Part shown: positions 1-8,076 of the stretch, in pieces
Position numbering within the stretch: position 1 is the stretch's first letter
Layout of the letters: every line of letters begins with the position of its first letter
Assembly (NCBI GenBank): GCA_050950645.1
Contig: JBMNHZ010000003.1
Location: forward strand, 1-64,000
Reading direction: 5' to 3'
Length of the DNA stretch: 64,000 bases
Source: BRH-c25 sp012519325
GTDB taxonomy: Bacteria > Bacillota > Clostridia > Lutisporales > Lutisporaceae
Made by a program: the position numbers and the translations under genes
Notes under the pieces: generated by a model
What the model was told of the DNA's origin: nothing
Seen by the model: the letters and a program-made list of their open reading frames with translations, nothing else
Databases searched by the model: none

Positions 1-1417
1 TATTAATTATGCTTAATAAAGAATTTGCACAGGTTTTAGCTGTTAACAGGTTATCCCTTTGCTCACAGGTTAGGTCAGTAAGCAGCGTCAAGTCAAGCAT
101 GCCCAGTATGCCGTTTAACGGCGTTCTTATCTCATGACTCATATTTGCCAAAAACTCACTCTTTGCGTTATAGGCGGCTTGTGCTGCCTCAACGGCTTGG
201 CGCATTGTTTCTTCAACTTTTTTTTGCTCTGTTATGTCATGGTTTACACCAACAAAACCTGCAAAATTTCCCCCCAGGTCAAAATATGGATTTGCGTAAC
301 CGTCAAACCAACGGTATTCCCCGTTGGCACCCTTTATCCTGCACTGGTACCTGAATGGTTCTTTGTTTTTATATGCCTGGTTGTAAAGCCTCTCAAATTC
401 TTCAACATCTTCTGGGTGTATAGTCTCCATCCATCCCCAACCCTTTTCTTGCTGCATTTCTCTTCCCGTGTATTCCAGCCATCTTTTATTTACATAGTTG
501 ACATACTGGTCAGCGTCCGCTCTCCAAATCAACGTGGGAGATTCTTCAAAAAGGGCTAGATAGAAGTCTCTGGATTCCTTTATTCTATCTTCCATAAGTC
601 GGTATTCCGTCATATCATCAATCGATATTAGAACATGCGCCTTTCCGTCAATGCTCATTGGAGCCAGGTTAAACCTAAGATTTCGGGTAACCGTACTTCC
701 ATTTCTTATAAGCCGATAGCTCCTTTCCACATTACGAAACGGAATCTTCGTCTTTGCTACATGAATAACAGCTTCCCTTACAATGCAATCACGGCATTCC
801 TTGCTCCGACCGCACAAAGCCCCATCGCTACCAATGCACCCAAGGGCCTCACCCAACGTTTTTCCTATTAAACTGTCATTACCATAATTGCATATATCGG
901 AAAAACAATCGTTAGCGCTTTGTATAATTCCGTTTTTGTCTACAATCGCCATGCCCACCGGGGCATATTTAAACTGGATCTCGAAATTATTGTTTTGTGC
1001 GATTAATTCTTCCCGGACATTCACATAGCTGGTTACGTCCTCAAAGGTAATAACTCCACCGTCAGCCTTTCCTTCTTCGTCTTTGATCGGAGACCAGCCG
1101 ATGGAAACAAAAACCTCCCTGCCAGACTTTGTGACCAGCAGAGGGCAGTCCTTTAAATCTTTCTTCAAACAGTCACACACTCCCTGTTCAAAGGGAAGTC
1201 TTACCCTCTCCCTGGTTTTAGCATTCACTATATTAAGCACTTTGTCCAGCGGTTTACCTGTCGCTTCCTCATTCCAGCCGGTAAGTTCCTGCGCTGTTCG
1301 GTTAATGAACACAATTCTGTTATCCTTGTCTATGGCAATCACTCCGTCCATAACCGCGGACAATATGGCATAAAGGTTCTTGTTTAAATAATTAAGCATC
1401 TTCACAACCTCTTGCAT
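1..1417 (-). CDS. PAS-domain sensor histidine kinase (3' part beyond the window)
   Basis: Reading the minus strand from an ATG at 1417, preceded by GGAGG about seven bases upstream, gives an open frame of about 472 codons that runs off the left edge. It holds three PAS-like segments: near residues 10-125 (GVIAIDKDNRIVFINRTAQELTG), 145-270 (FKYAPVGMAIVDKNG) and 290-400 (PEDVEEFERLYNQAYKNKEPFRY, a PAS_3-type fold ending in a PAC motif). A short helical linker follows, then a HisKA phosphoacceptor box, NMSHEIRTPLNG, with the predicted phosphorylated His at residue 428. No transmembrane segment is seen before the first PAS, so cytoplasmic sensing is likely. The ATPase domain and any receiver domain lie outside the window. 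Hybrid kinases often have this layout, but that cannot be tested here. The signal sensed is unknown. It lies 85 bases downstream of the TetR gene in the same direction. Confidence 0.9.
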   Translation of the reverse strand, partial: MQEVVKMLNYLNKNLYAILSAVMDGVIAIDKDNRIVFINRTAQELTGWNEEATGKPLDKVLNIVNAKTRERVRLPFEQGVCDCLKKDLKDCPLLVTKSGREVFVSIGWSPIKDEEGKADGGVITFEDVTSYVNVREELIAQNNNFEIQFKYAPVGMAIVDKNGIIQSANDCFSDICNYGNDSLIGKTLGEALGCIGSDGALCGRSKECRDCIVREAVIHVAKTKIPFRNVERSYRLIRNGSTVTRNLRFNLAPMSIDGKAHVLISIDDMTEYRLMEDRIKESRDFYLALFEESPTLIWRADADQYVNYVNKRWLEYTGREMQQEKGWGWMETIHPEDVEEFERLYNQAYKNKEPFRYQCRIKGANGEYRWFDGYANPYFDLGGNFAGFVGVNHDITEQKKVEETMRQAVEAAQAAYNAKSEFLANMSHEIRTPLNGILGMLDLTLLTDLTCEQRDNLLTAKTCANSLLSIIN

Positions 1418-1502
1418 ATTTTTTCCCTCCGAATCGAGTGATACAGACTCTCTTGCCGAAGGCTCCTTTGACCGACACCTGGATTTAAGCCGGTTCCTCC
1501 CT

Positions 1503-2081
1503 CTAAACCAGGTCCAGTACCTTTCCTATCGTTGCAAGTACATCTTCTTTCAGATTGAAGACATAGCCGGATATTTTCCACCTTAGCACCATGTCGCTAA
1601 TAACACCGTTTATGATATCGGCTAATTCTTGGGATGTAAGATTGTTATTCATCTCACCCTCGGCCTGGGCTTTTTCGATAACGCTTTTTACAAAACCTTT
1701 ACGGGTATTAATAATCCCTTTTATTAATTGCCTTGTATGCCTGTAATTGAGCAGCGTTTCGTAATTCAGCATTATGGACGCAAGGGGCGGATAGTTCTGG
1801 TATAATTCCACTATCGGCCCTATATATGCTATAATCTTTTCCTTGTAGGTAATGTCCCTTTTTCGCACCGTGTTAATAATCATCATGTCATACCGGGAAA
1901 AACTCTTTACTACTGCAACCAATACGTCGTCAATACTGTTGAAGTGCTTATATAGAAGCGATTCGGATATCCCCTGTCTGGCAGCAATTTTTTTAGTGGA
2001 TAACCCCTGGATCCCATCCTCGCTAATTATTTCTATAGCGGCCAGTATTATGTTATCCTTTCTGCCCGGAAACCCTTTCAT
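1503..2081 (-). CDS. TetR/AcrR family transcriptional regulator
   Basis: A 192-residue protein with the usual TetR length. Residues 8-55 form the helix-turn-helix: ILAAIEIISEDGIQGLSTKKIA, then a recognition helix around GISESLLYKHF. The remaining 140 residues are helical and variable, as expected for a ligand-binding/dimerisation domain. The ligand cannot be predicted. The gene lies 68 bases downstream of the frameshifted FapA gene and points the same way as the histidine kinase. A 14-bp palindrome of TetR-operator style (AGTGAA, two bases, TTCACT) lies upstream of fapA at 4198-4211, so local control of the fapA-tetR unit is a reasonable inference. The family call is firm; the target is not. 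Confidence 0.88.
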   Translation of the reverse strand: MKGFPGRKDNIILAAIEIISEDGIQGLSTKKIAARQGISESLLYKHFNSIDDVLVAVVKSFSRYDMMIINTVRKRDITYKEKIIAYIGPIVELYQNYPPLASIMLNYETLLNYRHTRQLIKGIINTRKGFVKSVIEKAQAEGEMNNNLTSQELADIINGVISDMVLRWKISGYVFNLKEDVLATIGKVLDLV

Positions 2082-2149
2082 AATTTAACTTCCTTTCCGT
2101 CGTACAAGTATTCTTTTCCCGACGGTCAATGTATGGTGCGATTTTGTTT

Positions 2150-3268
2150 TTAACTTATTACCTGTTTATTGTTGTTTATGTTCAAAACGGTATTGCCAAA
2201 AAAGCGTATTGCATTTATTTTGCCGTTTTCCTCCAGCACCTTGCAATAAGTCTTGACACCCACCGGCGAACCCACGATACCCATATCCATCCTTTTCCCC
2301 GCTATCAGCATACCCCCTCGGACAACACTGGTAGGTTTAAGAAAGGTAATGGAATCTTTTGCAATTATATCTGTCTGATAGGTACCCCGTCCCGTTACTA
2401 TTACATCTCCGCAGGCCTGAATTGATGAATTCTGCGCATACCCGAACTTTAAATTTACATTCCTATGGTGTAAATCCTCGATGCTGTTCAAGTAACTTTG
2501 TATCTCTTTATCAAGTTTTTCAAACTGTTCTGTGGTCACACTCAAGCCTCCTCTGCTATAAATCCTGTTCAAGCCCTCCAGTATACTCCCTATCAAACCA
2601 GCTTCCTCGTCGGGTACAAGGCCCAGCACATTCCTGATATCCGCCATCAGGGCTTCCAGCTCTTTGTACCTTTTCCCAAACATGTCGTGATAACGCCGGC
2701 GCGTGTTTGTATTATCGTTTACATGTACATCAGAATTAGTATTATAAAAGTCCACCTTCATTATTGAATATATTTGTCGTATCTTTGGCATTACATAAAG
2801 GCTGTTGGCAACACCCTTTCCGGCATATACCTTACTGCTTATTATATTACCTGCAATATTCACGCTTCCGCTGGCAGATAAGCTGGCATGCAATACATTT
2901 CCAAGAACAGTTATGTCCCCCCCTGCCACCACCCTCATGTTATCCATTACGCTGCCCTTAATCTTAACATCTCCGTCAAAGTATATATTTCCTGTACCTG
3001 GGTCTACATTGCCCGGGACAACCAGCAGCGGAACTACTACTACCATGCCATTTTTAATCATAGGCCTTCCATTTGCAGCAGCCACAATTTTGGTTCCATT
3101 GTCCAGCAAAACAGCCCCTTCCCCCGCCTTTAAGGGGATATCCTTTCCTTTCCGTGCCTTTACCTCTTCACCGGTAACCGTCCGGCCGTCCCGACCGGGT
3201 GTAGCAAAAAAGACCTTTTTGGCCAGCACCTCGCCAACCTTCACTGTTGGTATGATGGTATGGTCCAA
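2150..3268 (-). pseudogene. FapA (DUF342) C-terminal part, separated by a frameshift
   Basis: This 372-codon frame carries the C-terminal two thirds of a FapA/DUF342 protein. It has the conserved VKVGEVLAKK..PGRDGRTVTGEEV segment, then a glycine/valine-rich parallel beta-helix (repeats like GDVKIKGSV, GDITVLGNVL, GSVNIAGNII), a helical insert around residues 190-270, and more beta-helix turns. The frame stays open upstream of its first Met to about 3330 and encodes GTPDFDTDKKVDLLDHT, which normally joins the N-terminal half without interruption. So this is not an independent gene but the second piece of a broken one. FapA-type proteins are polymer-forming or cell-surface/flagellar assembly factors of poorly defined role. 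A single-base change near 3316-3330 would restore the full-length protein. Confidence 0.75.
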
Positions 3269-3296
3269 AAGGTCTACTTTTTTGTCAGTATCAAAA

Positions 3297-4034
3297 TCAG
3301 GAGTTCCGGTATATTCCTTGTTGGAACAGGTACTCCACTACACTATCCCTACCATCCTCCGGGTACTTGCCCTCGGCCACAACTGCACTGCCTCCATAAC
3401 GCAGCCCCAACAACCTATTAATCGCAGTCCCGTCCACTAGTTTCAGGTCAACGCCGGCCTTCTGCAGCTCCTGGAGACACTGTACCATCGTAACATCGGG
3501 TGCCGGGATTTCCTTGTAGCCTGAAGAAACGTAAAGCAGTCTAGTTTTGGGCGCATCCTTCACATAATACTTCCTGCCCGGGAATTTGTCTATTGTCAAG
3601 ATCGCCTTCATCCTGTCTTTCGACAACTCCACCATTATCCTGGTATTCCCTTCCTCATCGGAACGGGTGATGAACTCTATATGGTCCTTTTCGGTCACTG
3701 TAGTTATATCTGTTATTCTTTCTCCGTTAACATACACGTTTATATTGGGGTCGCACGGGTTTATCGCTGCGTATCTCCCGTCCCCTACCGGGTTGGATAC
3801 CATCGCCCTGCCTGAAACCACCTCTATATAGCCGTCTTTACTATCCAAGTCTGAGGCCTTGTCTTTTCCTGTATGCACTACCTCGTACAGGTACCCACCG
3901 TTTTTCTTTATAAGGCCCCAATATTTATTGTACGGCTGCTGGTAGGTGAAAAACTTTAGGCAGTTTTGTTCGCAGGCCAATACCCCCTGTCTCTTCAAAA
4001 CTGCTTGCTGAGTAGAATCTGCAACGGAAATCAT
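3297..4034 (-). pseudogene. FapA (DUF342) N-terminal part, frameshifted
   Basis: The frame starts at an ATG at 4034 behind AGGTGGGG (a GTG three codons earlier is the alternative) and ends at 3297. It contains the FapA N-terminal domain, including a KDRMKAILTIDKFPGRKYYV segment and the motif EGKYPEDGRDSVVEYLF, which in FapA proteins leads straight into the beta-helix half. Here the frame runs into RNS-stop just after VEYLFQQ. The continuation is present in the +1 frame, so one extra base around 3316-3330 explains the break. No heptameric slippery sequence is visible at the junction, so a mutation or assembly error is more likely than programmed frameshifting. It is the first gene of the minus-strand unit followed by tetR. 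Confidence 0.75.
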
Positions 4035-4197
4035 TATCCCCACCTGTCCCTTTTCCCCTATATTAATAACAATATTTCCCCACAGGTATTTCTTTCGTCT
4101 TCATATTTGGTATAATGCTTCATAGTTTGACATAATATTCTAACATTCGTCATTATTTCATAATAATTATCTTCCTATTATATATTATATTATGGTA

Positions 4198-4211
4198 AGT
4201 GAATGTTCACT
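4198..4211. promoter_or_regulatory. Palindrome, candidate TetR operator upstream of fapA
   Basis: AGTGAA and TTCACT form perfect six-base arms around TG, about 165 bases upstream of the fapA start. The surrounding sequence is very AT-rich with several TATAAT-like stretches, as in a promoter region. Size and symmetry resemble operators bound by TetR-family dimers, and a TetR gene lies two genes downstream. The link is inferred. Confidence 0.4.
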
Positions 4212-4277
4212 CACCTTTTAAGCATCATTATATATTATTGTGCGAATTTTGTCAATATTTGCTATTATAAATAAGCA

Positions 4278-4290
4278 GTTTTTTGCGAAA
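4278..4290. repeat. 13-bp direct repeat, left flank of IS30 copy 1
   Basis: GTTTTTTGCGAAA occurs here and again at 5627-5639, immediately outside the two ends of the IS30 element, as expected for a target-site duplication. The second IS30 copy is also flanked by a 13-bp repeat of different sequence, so the length appears to be a property of the element. Confidence 0.85.
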
Positions 4291-4393
4291 GGTTCATTGT
4301 AAAATTAAATGCAACAGGGCAAAAAAAGTAGAACCACAGCGAGAAACCTAGTATGATATTTGTGTCCACAAAACACATACGGAGGTTATCGCT

Positions 4394-5458
4394 ATGGCTC
4401 TTACTAAAGAGAATACCACACCTACACGTACTTTTAAACACTTATCAGAATTTGACAGAGGCAAAATTAAAGCATTACTGGAAGAAGGTTTATCACCGGC
4501 GCAGATTGCACGAAGACTAGGCCGACATCGTAGCACTATTGGTAGAGAAATAAAGCGTGGTACTACCGTCCAACGTCGTTCAGATTTGACCACGTATGAA
4601 GCCTACTTTCCCGAAACTGGTCAGGCAGTGTACGAGAGTAACCGCCTATCATGCGGAAAGAAGGTTAAAGCTCTACAGGTAGAACCCTTTCTACAGTATG
4701 CAGAAAAGATGATTTTGGAGGAAAAGTGGTCACCTGATGTGGTTGTAGGCGTTGCCAGACGTAAGGGTAAATTTGATAAATCCTCGATGGTCTGTACCAA
4801 GCCCTTATACAATTACATCGATAAACGAATTCTGAATGTACGTAATATTGATTTACCACTAAAAACACGCAGAAAGCATAAGAAATCTGTTGTAAGACAA
4901 CACAAAAGGCTACTTGGAAAAAGCATTAGCGAACGTCCTGAAAAAGTAGATAATCGAAAGGAATTTGGTCACTGGGAGATAGATACTTTTATAGGTAAAC
5001 GCTCTAATGATAATGCTTTAATGACCCTTACGGAACGTAAAACAAGAGAACATCTGATTTATCTACTGGAAGAAAAGGATGCTGAATCTGTAAATAAAGC
5101 ATTCAGCCAAATAAGAGAAAAGTCTGGGCCTTTATTTACACACTTGTTTAAAAGTATAACCGCAGACAATGGTTCAGAATTTGCTGGTTTGGATAGACAA
5201 GGGCTCAATGTATATTACGCTCATCCATATTCTGCGTGGGAAAGGGGTACTAATGAGCGACATAATGGTCTTATACGGCGGTTCATACCTAAGGGAAAAG
5301 CTATTAAGGACCTAACCCTTGAGCAGATAAAACGAATTGAAAACTGGTGTAATAACCTGCCCCGGAAGATACTGGGCTACCGTACACCGGCAGAACTATT
5401 TAACGACGAAATACAGCGTATACTTGAGATCGTTCCAGACATGCAGTCTGTTAGTTAA
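4394..5458 (+). CDS. IS30-family transposase
   Basis: 354 residues from an ATG preceded by GGAGG. The N-terminal part (about residues 15-60) holds the IS30 helix-turn-helix: LSEFDRGKIKALLEEGLSP, then QIARRLGRHRSTIGREIKRG. The C-terminal integrase core has the DDE residues in the expected places: Asp in HWEIDT, Asp in ITADNGSEF, and Glu in WERGTNERHNGLIRRFIPKG. Length is normal for IS30 transposases (about 320-380). The protein looks complete and potentially active. Compared with the second copy near 14.2-15.2 kb it is almost identical at both ends but clearly different in a central block at 4988-5221. Confidence 0.95.
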   Translation: MALTKENTTPTRTFKHLSEFDRGKIKALLEEGLSPAQIARRLGRHRSTIGREIKRGTTVQRRSDLTTYEAYFPETGQAVYESNRLSCGKKVKALQVEPFLQYAEKMILEEKWSPDVVVGVARRKGKFDKSSMVCTKPLYNYIDKRILNVRNIDLPLKTRRKHKKSVVRQHKRLLGKSISERPEKVDNRKEFGHWEIDTFIGKRSNDNALMTLTERKTREHLIYLLEEKDAESVNKAFSQIREKSGPLFTHLFKSITADNGSEFAGLDRQGLNVYYAHPYSAWERGTNERHNGLIRRFIPKGKAIKDLTLEQIKRIENWCNNLPRKILGYRTPAELFNDEIQRILEIVPDMQSVS

Positions 5459-5465
5459 GGACATA

Positions 5466-5572
5466 CATTCCAACCCTTTACGAGTATAACAGGCGGGTGA
5501 AATGGTATCAAGGGGAAAACCGCCCTTGACACCATTTCACCCGCCTGTTGAAGAATGGTTAAGGTTGGAATG
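5466..5572 (+). terminator. Long two-part hairpin downstream of the IS30 transposase
   Basis: The inner arms at 5488-5514 and 5523-5549 pair over 27 positions with one mismatch around an eight-base loop. An outer stem pairs CATTCCAACC at 5466 with GGTTGGAATG ending at 5572. The same structure occurs in the second IS30 copy (about 15255-15362), with a T-to-C change in one arm matched by A-to-G in the other. There is no U-run, so it may block read-through in both directions or act in transposition rather than as a classical terminator. Confidence 0.7.
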
Positions 5573-5626
5573 ATAAATATCATCAGGTTTCTTTAAAAAG
5601 TGTTGCATTTAATATTGCAATTTAAG

Positions 5627-5639
5627 GTTTTTTGCGAAA
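5627..5639. repeat. 13-bp direct repeat, right flank of IS30 copy 1
   Basis: Exact second copy of GTTTTTTGCGAAA from 4278-4290, directly outside the right inverted repeat of the element. Confidence 0.85.
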
Positions 5640-5724
5640 TTTCTAACAAAACCACAATATTATTGATATATTTGATCATCGTTTCAATTAATGCATGTTA
5701 TGTAAATAAACCCTTGTAATTAAT

Positions 5725-5760
5725 AAGAGCTGTTCGGGCATATCTACCCAAACAGCTCTT
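5725..5760 (-). terminator. Hairpin terminator overlapping the end of the pseudouridine synthase gene
   Basis: AAGAGCTGTT and AACAGCTCTT form a 10-bp perfect stem, extended inward by GGG/CCC. The stop codon of the gene sits inside the stem-loop. An AT-rich but not U-only tract follows on the minus strand. Confidence 0.65.
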
Positions 5761-6712
5761 GCTCTATACTTCTTAACTTTTCCGGCAGCAGCACTTTAAC
5801 CTCCATACCCTCAAGGTATTTGAAAAGCGGTGTTGTTCTTTTAAACACCAGCCGGTACGCGTAAAGAAACTGGTGCCGCAGGCCAAAGTCCTTTCTAAAA
5901 AACTCATTTATTTCCCCGTCCCCGTACTTTGTGTCCCCCACCAGCGGGTGGCCTATATGGGCAAGGTGGGCCCTTATCTGGTGGGTCTTCCCGGTAAAAA
6001 GCCCCGCCTCCAGCAGCGTATAGCCCCGGGGGCTGTGCCTCAACGGTTTTATGTGGGTCTCAATCCGGTCGCCCCCCTCGCTCCACCGGTCTTCCACCTT
6101 CACCCTGTTGGTCCGGCCGTCCTTTACAAGGTATGCCGAAATATCCAGCGGTTTGTCTATTATCCCTGTCACCACCAGTTTATAGTACCGTTCAACCCAT
6201 CTTTCCCTAATCATAAGGTTCATGTCCTGCAGCGCGGCAAAGTTCTTGGCCGCTATGACCAGTCCGCCGGTGTTGCGGTCCAGCCTGTTGCAGATGGCGG
6301 GGGTGAAGGTATTCTCCTCCCGGGGATTGTATTCGCCGTTTTCGTAAAGGTAGTACACTATCCAGTCGGCCAGCGTATCGGCCTGCCGGCCGTCGGAATG
6401 GGATAAAAGGCCCGCCGGCTTGTCGGCAATTAATATGTTCCCGTCCTGGTACGCCACCGGAAAGGGCTGCCGGGCTGCCGGGGCTTCCAAGGGCTGCCTG
6501 TCCCTTCCAAAGTCTTCACCGTCCATGTAAAACTGCAGGACGTCCCCCTCGGACAGTATGGTGGACGGCTTCAGCCTTTTACCGTTAAGCCTTATTTTCT
6601 TCCTCCTCATGCTGCCGTATATAAACCCGGCGGATGCGTCGGGCATGAACTTTTTCAGGAATTTATCCGCCCTCTGCCCGCTGTCGTTTTTGCCGATTGA
6701 AACTTCCCTCAT
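5744..6712 (-). CDS. RluA-family 23S rRNA pseudouridine synthase
   Basis: This is an RluA/RluC/RluD-type enzyme converting specific uridines of rRNA to pseudouridine. Residues about 5-70 form an S4 RNA-binding domain (GQRADKFLKKFMP..KKIRLNGKRLKPSTILSEGD). The catalytic domain carries the family signature ICNRLDRNTGGLVI, whose Asp is the nucleophile, and ends with the TGKTHQIRAHLAHIGHPLVGDTKYG segment. I place the start at the ATG at 6712, which has GGGGAGGG about nine bases upstream; the frame stays open to 6742. Which rRNA site is modified cannot be told from sequence. The gene stands alone, with a terminator at its end and a divergent membrane operon upstream. Confidence 0.93.
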   Translation of the reverse strand: MREVSIGKNDSGQRADKFLKKFMPDASAGFIYGSMRRKKIRLNGKRLKPSTILSEGDVLQFYMDGEDFGRDRQPLEAPAARQPFPVAYQDGNILIADKPAGLLSHSDGRQADTLADWIVYYLYENGEYNPREENTFTPAICNRLDRNTGGLVIAAKNFAALQDMNLMIRERWVERYYKLVVTGIIDKPLDISAYLVKDGRTNRVKVEDRWSEGGDRIETHIKPLRHSPRGYTLLEAGLFTGKTHQIRAHLAHIGHPLVGDTKYGDGEINEFFRKDFGLRHQFLYAYRLVFKRTTPLFKYLEGMEVKVLLPEKLRSIEQELFG

Positions 6713-6830
6713 CCCAAGCGCCCTCCCCGTTCCGTACTGCAAGGCTTAGTGCCCCGCACACCTCAAACCTATCATACGGCCCCATGCATGCAAATATTCT
6801 ATACTATAGTAAGTTTGGGAGTGATGCCCT

Positions 6831-6944
6831 TTGAAGCCGCTTATCATTATTCTAGCATTATTCTCGCTGGGATTGCTACAATATATTCACTCGGTCAGGA
6901 CCGCGAGGAGGCTCATGAGCCGGCGCCGGGGCCGCAGCGAATAA
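6831..6944 (+). CDS. Candidate small membrane protein (37 aa), TTG start
   Basis: A TTG at 6831, with GGGAG about nine bases upstream, opens a 37-codon frame. The N-terminal half is hydrophobic (PLIIILALFSLGLLQYI) and the C-terminus is basic (RTARRLMSRRRGRSE), as in a single-pass small membrane protein with a cytoplasmic basic tail. It ends 56 bases before the DUF421 gene on the same strand. A longer overlapping frame (6749-6997) has no such features and is probably chance. I do not recognise a family. The call rests on the RBS, the topology and the position. Confidence 0.35.
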   Translation: MKPLIIILALFSLGLLQYIHSVRTARRLMSRRRGRSE

Positions 6945-7000
6945 AACCGGCCAAATTACGCAAAACTATACTGTCAACCAAAACCGGGGTGATATAAAAC

Positions 7001-7687
7001 ATGCTGATAGTCTTTATCAGAAGCCTCCTCCTTTACACGGTCCTTGCCATTACAATCCGCATAATGGGAAAAAGACAGCTGGGCCAGCTTCAGCCCTTCG
7101 AATTTGTAATAGCCGTGCTTATAGCAGAGCTTGCGGGCATACCCATGAGCGATACAAACATCCCGCTGGCCAACGGCCTTGTGGCAATCCTGACACTGAT
7201 GCTCTCCCAGGTAACCCTGGCCTATATAACCCTAAAAAGCGACAAGGCCCGGAGGATAATATGCGGCACTCCCAGCATACTGGTGGAGAAGGGAAAAATA
7301 ATGGAGAAGGAAATGAGGCGGCTAAGGTACAACATAAACGACTTGATTGAGCAGCTCCGCCTCAACGGGTATCCCAACATTGCCGACGTGGATTACGCCA
7401 TACTTGAGACCGACGGCCAGCTGAGCATAATACCCAAGCCGGAAAAAAGGCCGGTAGTTACCGAGGACCTGGGTATTACCCCCGAATATGAAGGGCTGCC
7501 CCTAAGTATTATAATGGACGGCCGCATCCTAAGAAACGACTTAAAGAAACTGGACATTACCGAGGAATGGCTGCTAGACCAGCTTAAGTCTGCCGGGTAT
7601 GACGATGTTTCCGAGGTGCTTTTTGCTAGCCTGGAGGACGGCGGCCGGCTGTTCGTCCAGGGAAAACAGAAAAAGGTGATGAAATGA
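7001..7687 (+). CDS. DUF421 (YetF-like) membrane protein
   Basis: 228 residues, normal for DUF421. Three N-terminal membrane segments (about residues 1-20, 30-50 and 58-78) include the family motif GKRQLGQLQPFEFVI. A soluble domain with the typical ARRIICGTPSILVEKGKIMEKEMRRLRYNINDLIEQLR segment follows. The last residues overlap the next start codon (ATGA), so it is translationally coupled to the DUF4363 gene. In Clostridia these two families commonly travel together; the cellular role is not established. No catalytic motif is visible. Confidence 0.9.
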   Translation: MLIVFIRSLLLYTVLAITIRIMGKRQLGQLQPFEFVIAVLIAELAGIPMSDTNIPLANGLVAILTLMLSQVTLAYITLKSDKARRIICGTPSILVEKGKIMEKEMRRLRYNINDLIEQLRLNGYPNIADVDYAILETDGQLSIIPKPEKRPVVTEDLGITPEYEGLPLSIIMDGRILRNDLKKLDITEEWLLDQLKSAGYDDVSEVLFASLEDGGRLFVQGKQKKVMK

Positions 7688-8064
7688 GGTCCATACTATT
7701 AATCATCGTAACCCTGGGCCTTATACTGGGTGTGGGGTATTACACCATTTCGGAGGTGTCCGGCACGTCGGAAGTACTGCTTTCCCACTGCAACGATATA
7801 AAGACGGGCGTACGGGACGGGGAATGGGAAAAAGCCCTGGAGCATTTGAAAAGGTTTGAAGACTTCTGGAACGGCGTCAAGCCTTTGTGGGCGATACTTA
7901 TTGACCACACTGAAATAGACAATATTGACATGGCCCTGGCAAAAATCGAGCAGTATATAAAAACCGGTGAAAAGGGCCTTGCCCTCGGCGAGCTGTCCTC
8001 GCTGGAGCTTTTGATAAGGCATATCCCGGACAAGGAAAAATTGTCACTGGAAAACATATTTTAA
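7684..8064 (+). CDS. DUF4363 family protein
   Basis: 126 residues with an N-terminal membrane anchor or uncleaved signal (SILLIIVTLGLILGVGYYTI) and a helical extracytoplasmic domain rich in charged residues, including WEKALEHLKRFEDFWNGVKPLWAILIDHTEIDNID. This is the DUF4363 pattern. It overlaps the DUF421 gene by four bases, so the two form an operon. The 3' end converges on the SLH surface protein gene, with 12 bases between the stop codons. Function unknown; an envelope role as partner of the DUF421 protein is inferred from the pairing. Confidence 0.85.
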   Translation: MRSILLIIVTLGLILGVGYYTISEVSGTSEVLLSHCNDIKTGVRDGEWEKALEHLKRFEDFWNGVKPLWAILIDHTEIDNIDMALAKIEQYIKTGEKGLALGELSSLELLIRHIPDKEKLSLENIF

Positions 8065-8076
8065 GCACAATGCCCG

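Larger units (their letters stand above)
4291..5626 (+). mobile_element. IS30-family insertion sequence, intact copy
   Basis: A 1336-bp element bounded by 13-bp direct repeats. Its ends form an imperfect 26-bp inverted repeat: the left end begins GGTTCATTG and includes ATTAAATGCAACA, and the same 13 bases appear inverted at the right end (5601-5613). One transposase gene fills the element. A long hairpin lies between its stop codon and the right end. The target was the AT-rich intergenic region between fapA and the pseudouridine synthase gene, so no gene was disrupted. Confidence 0.9.

Noticed and set aside
134..559. Plus-strand frame of 141 codons at the left end
   Set aside because: It is the antisense of the PAS histidine kinase, which has an RBS, PAS motifs and an H-box on the minus strand.
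6749..6997. 82-codon frame upstream of DUF421
   Set aside because: No RBS or protein-like pattern; the overlapping 37-codon frame with a membrane helix and RBS is the better candidate.
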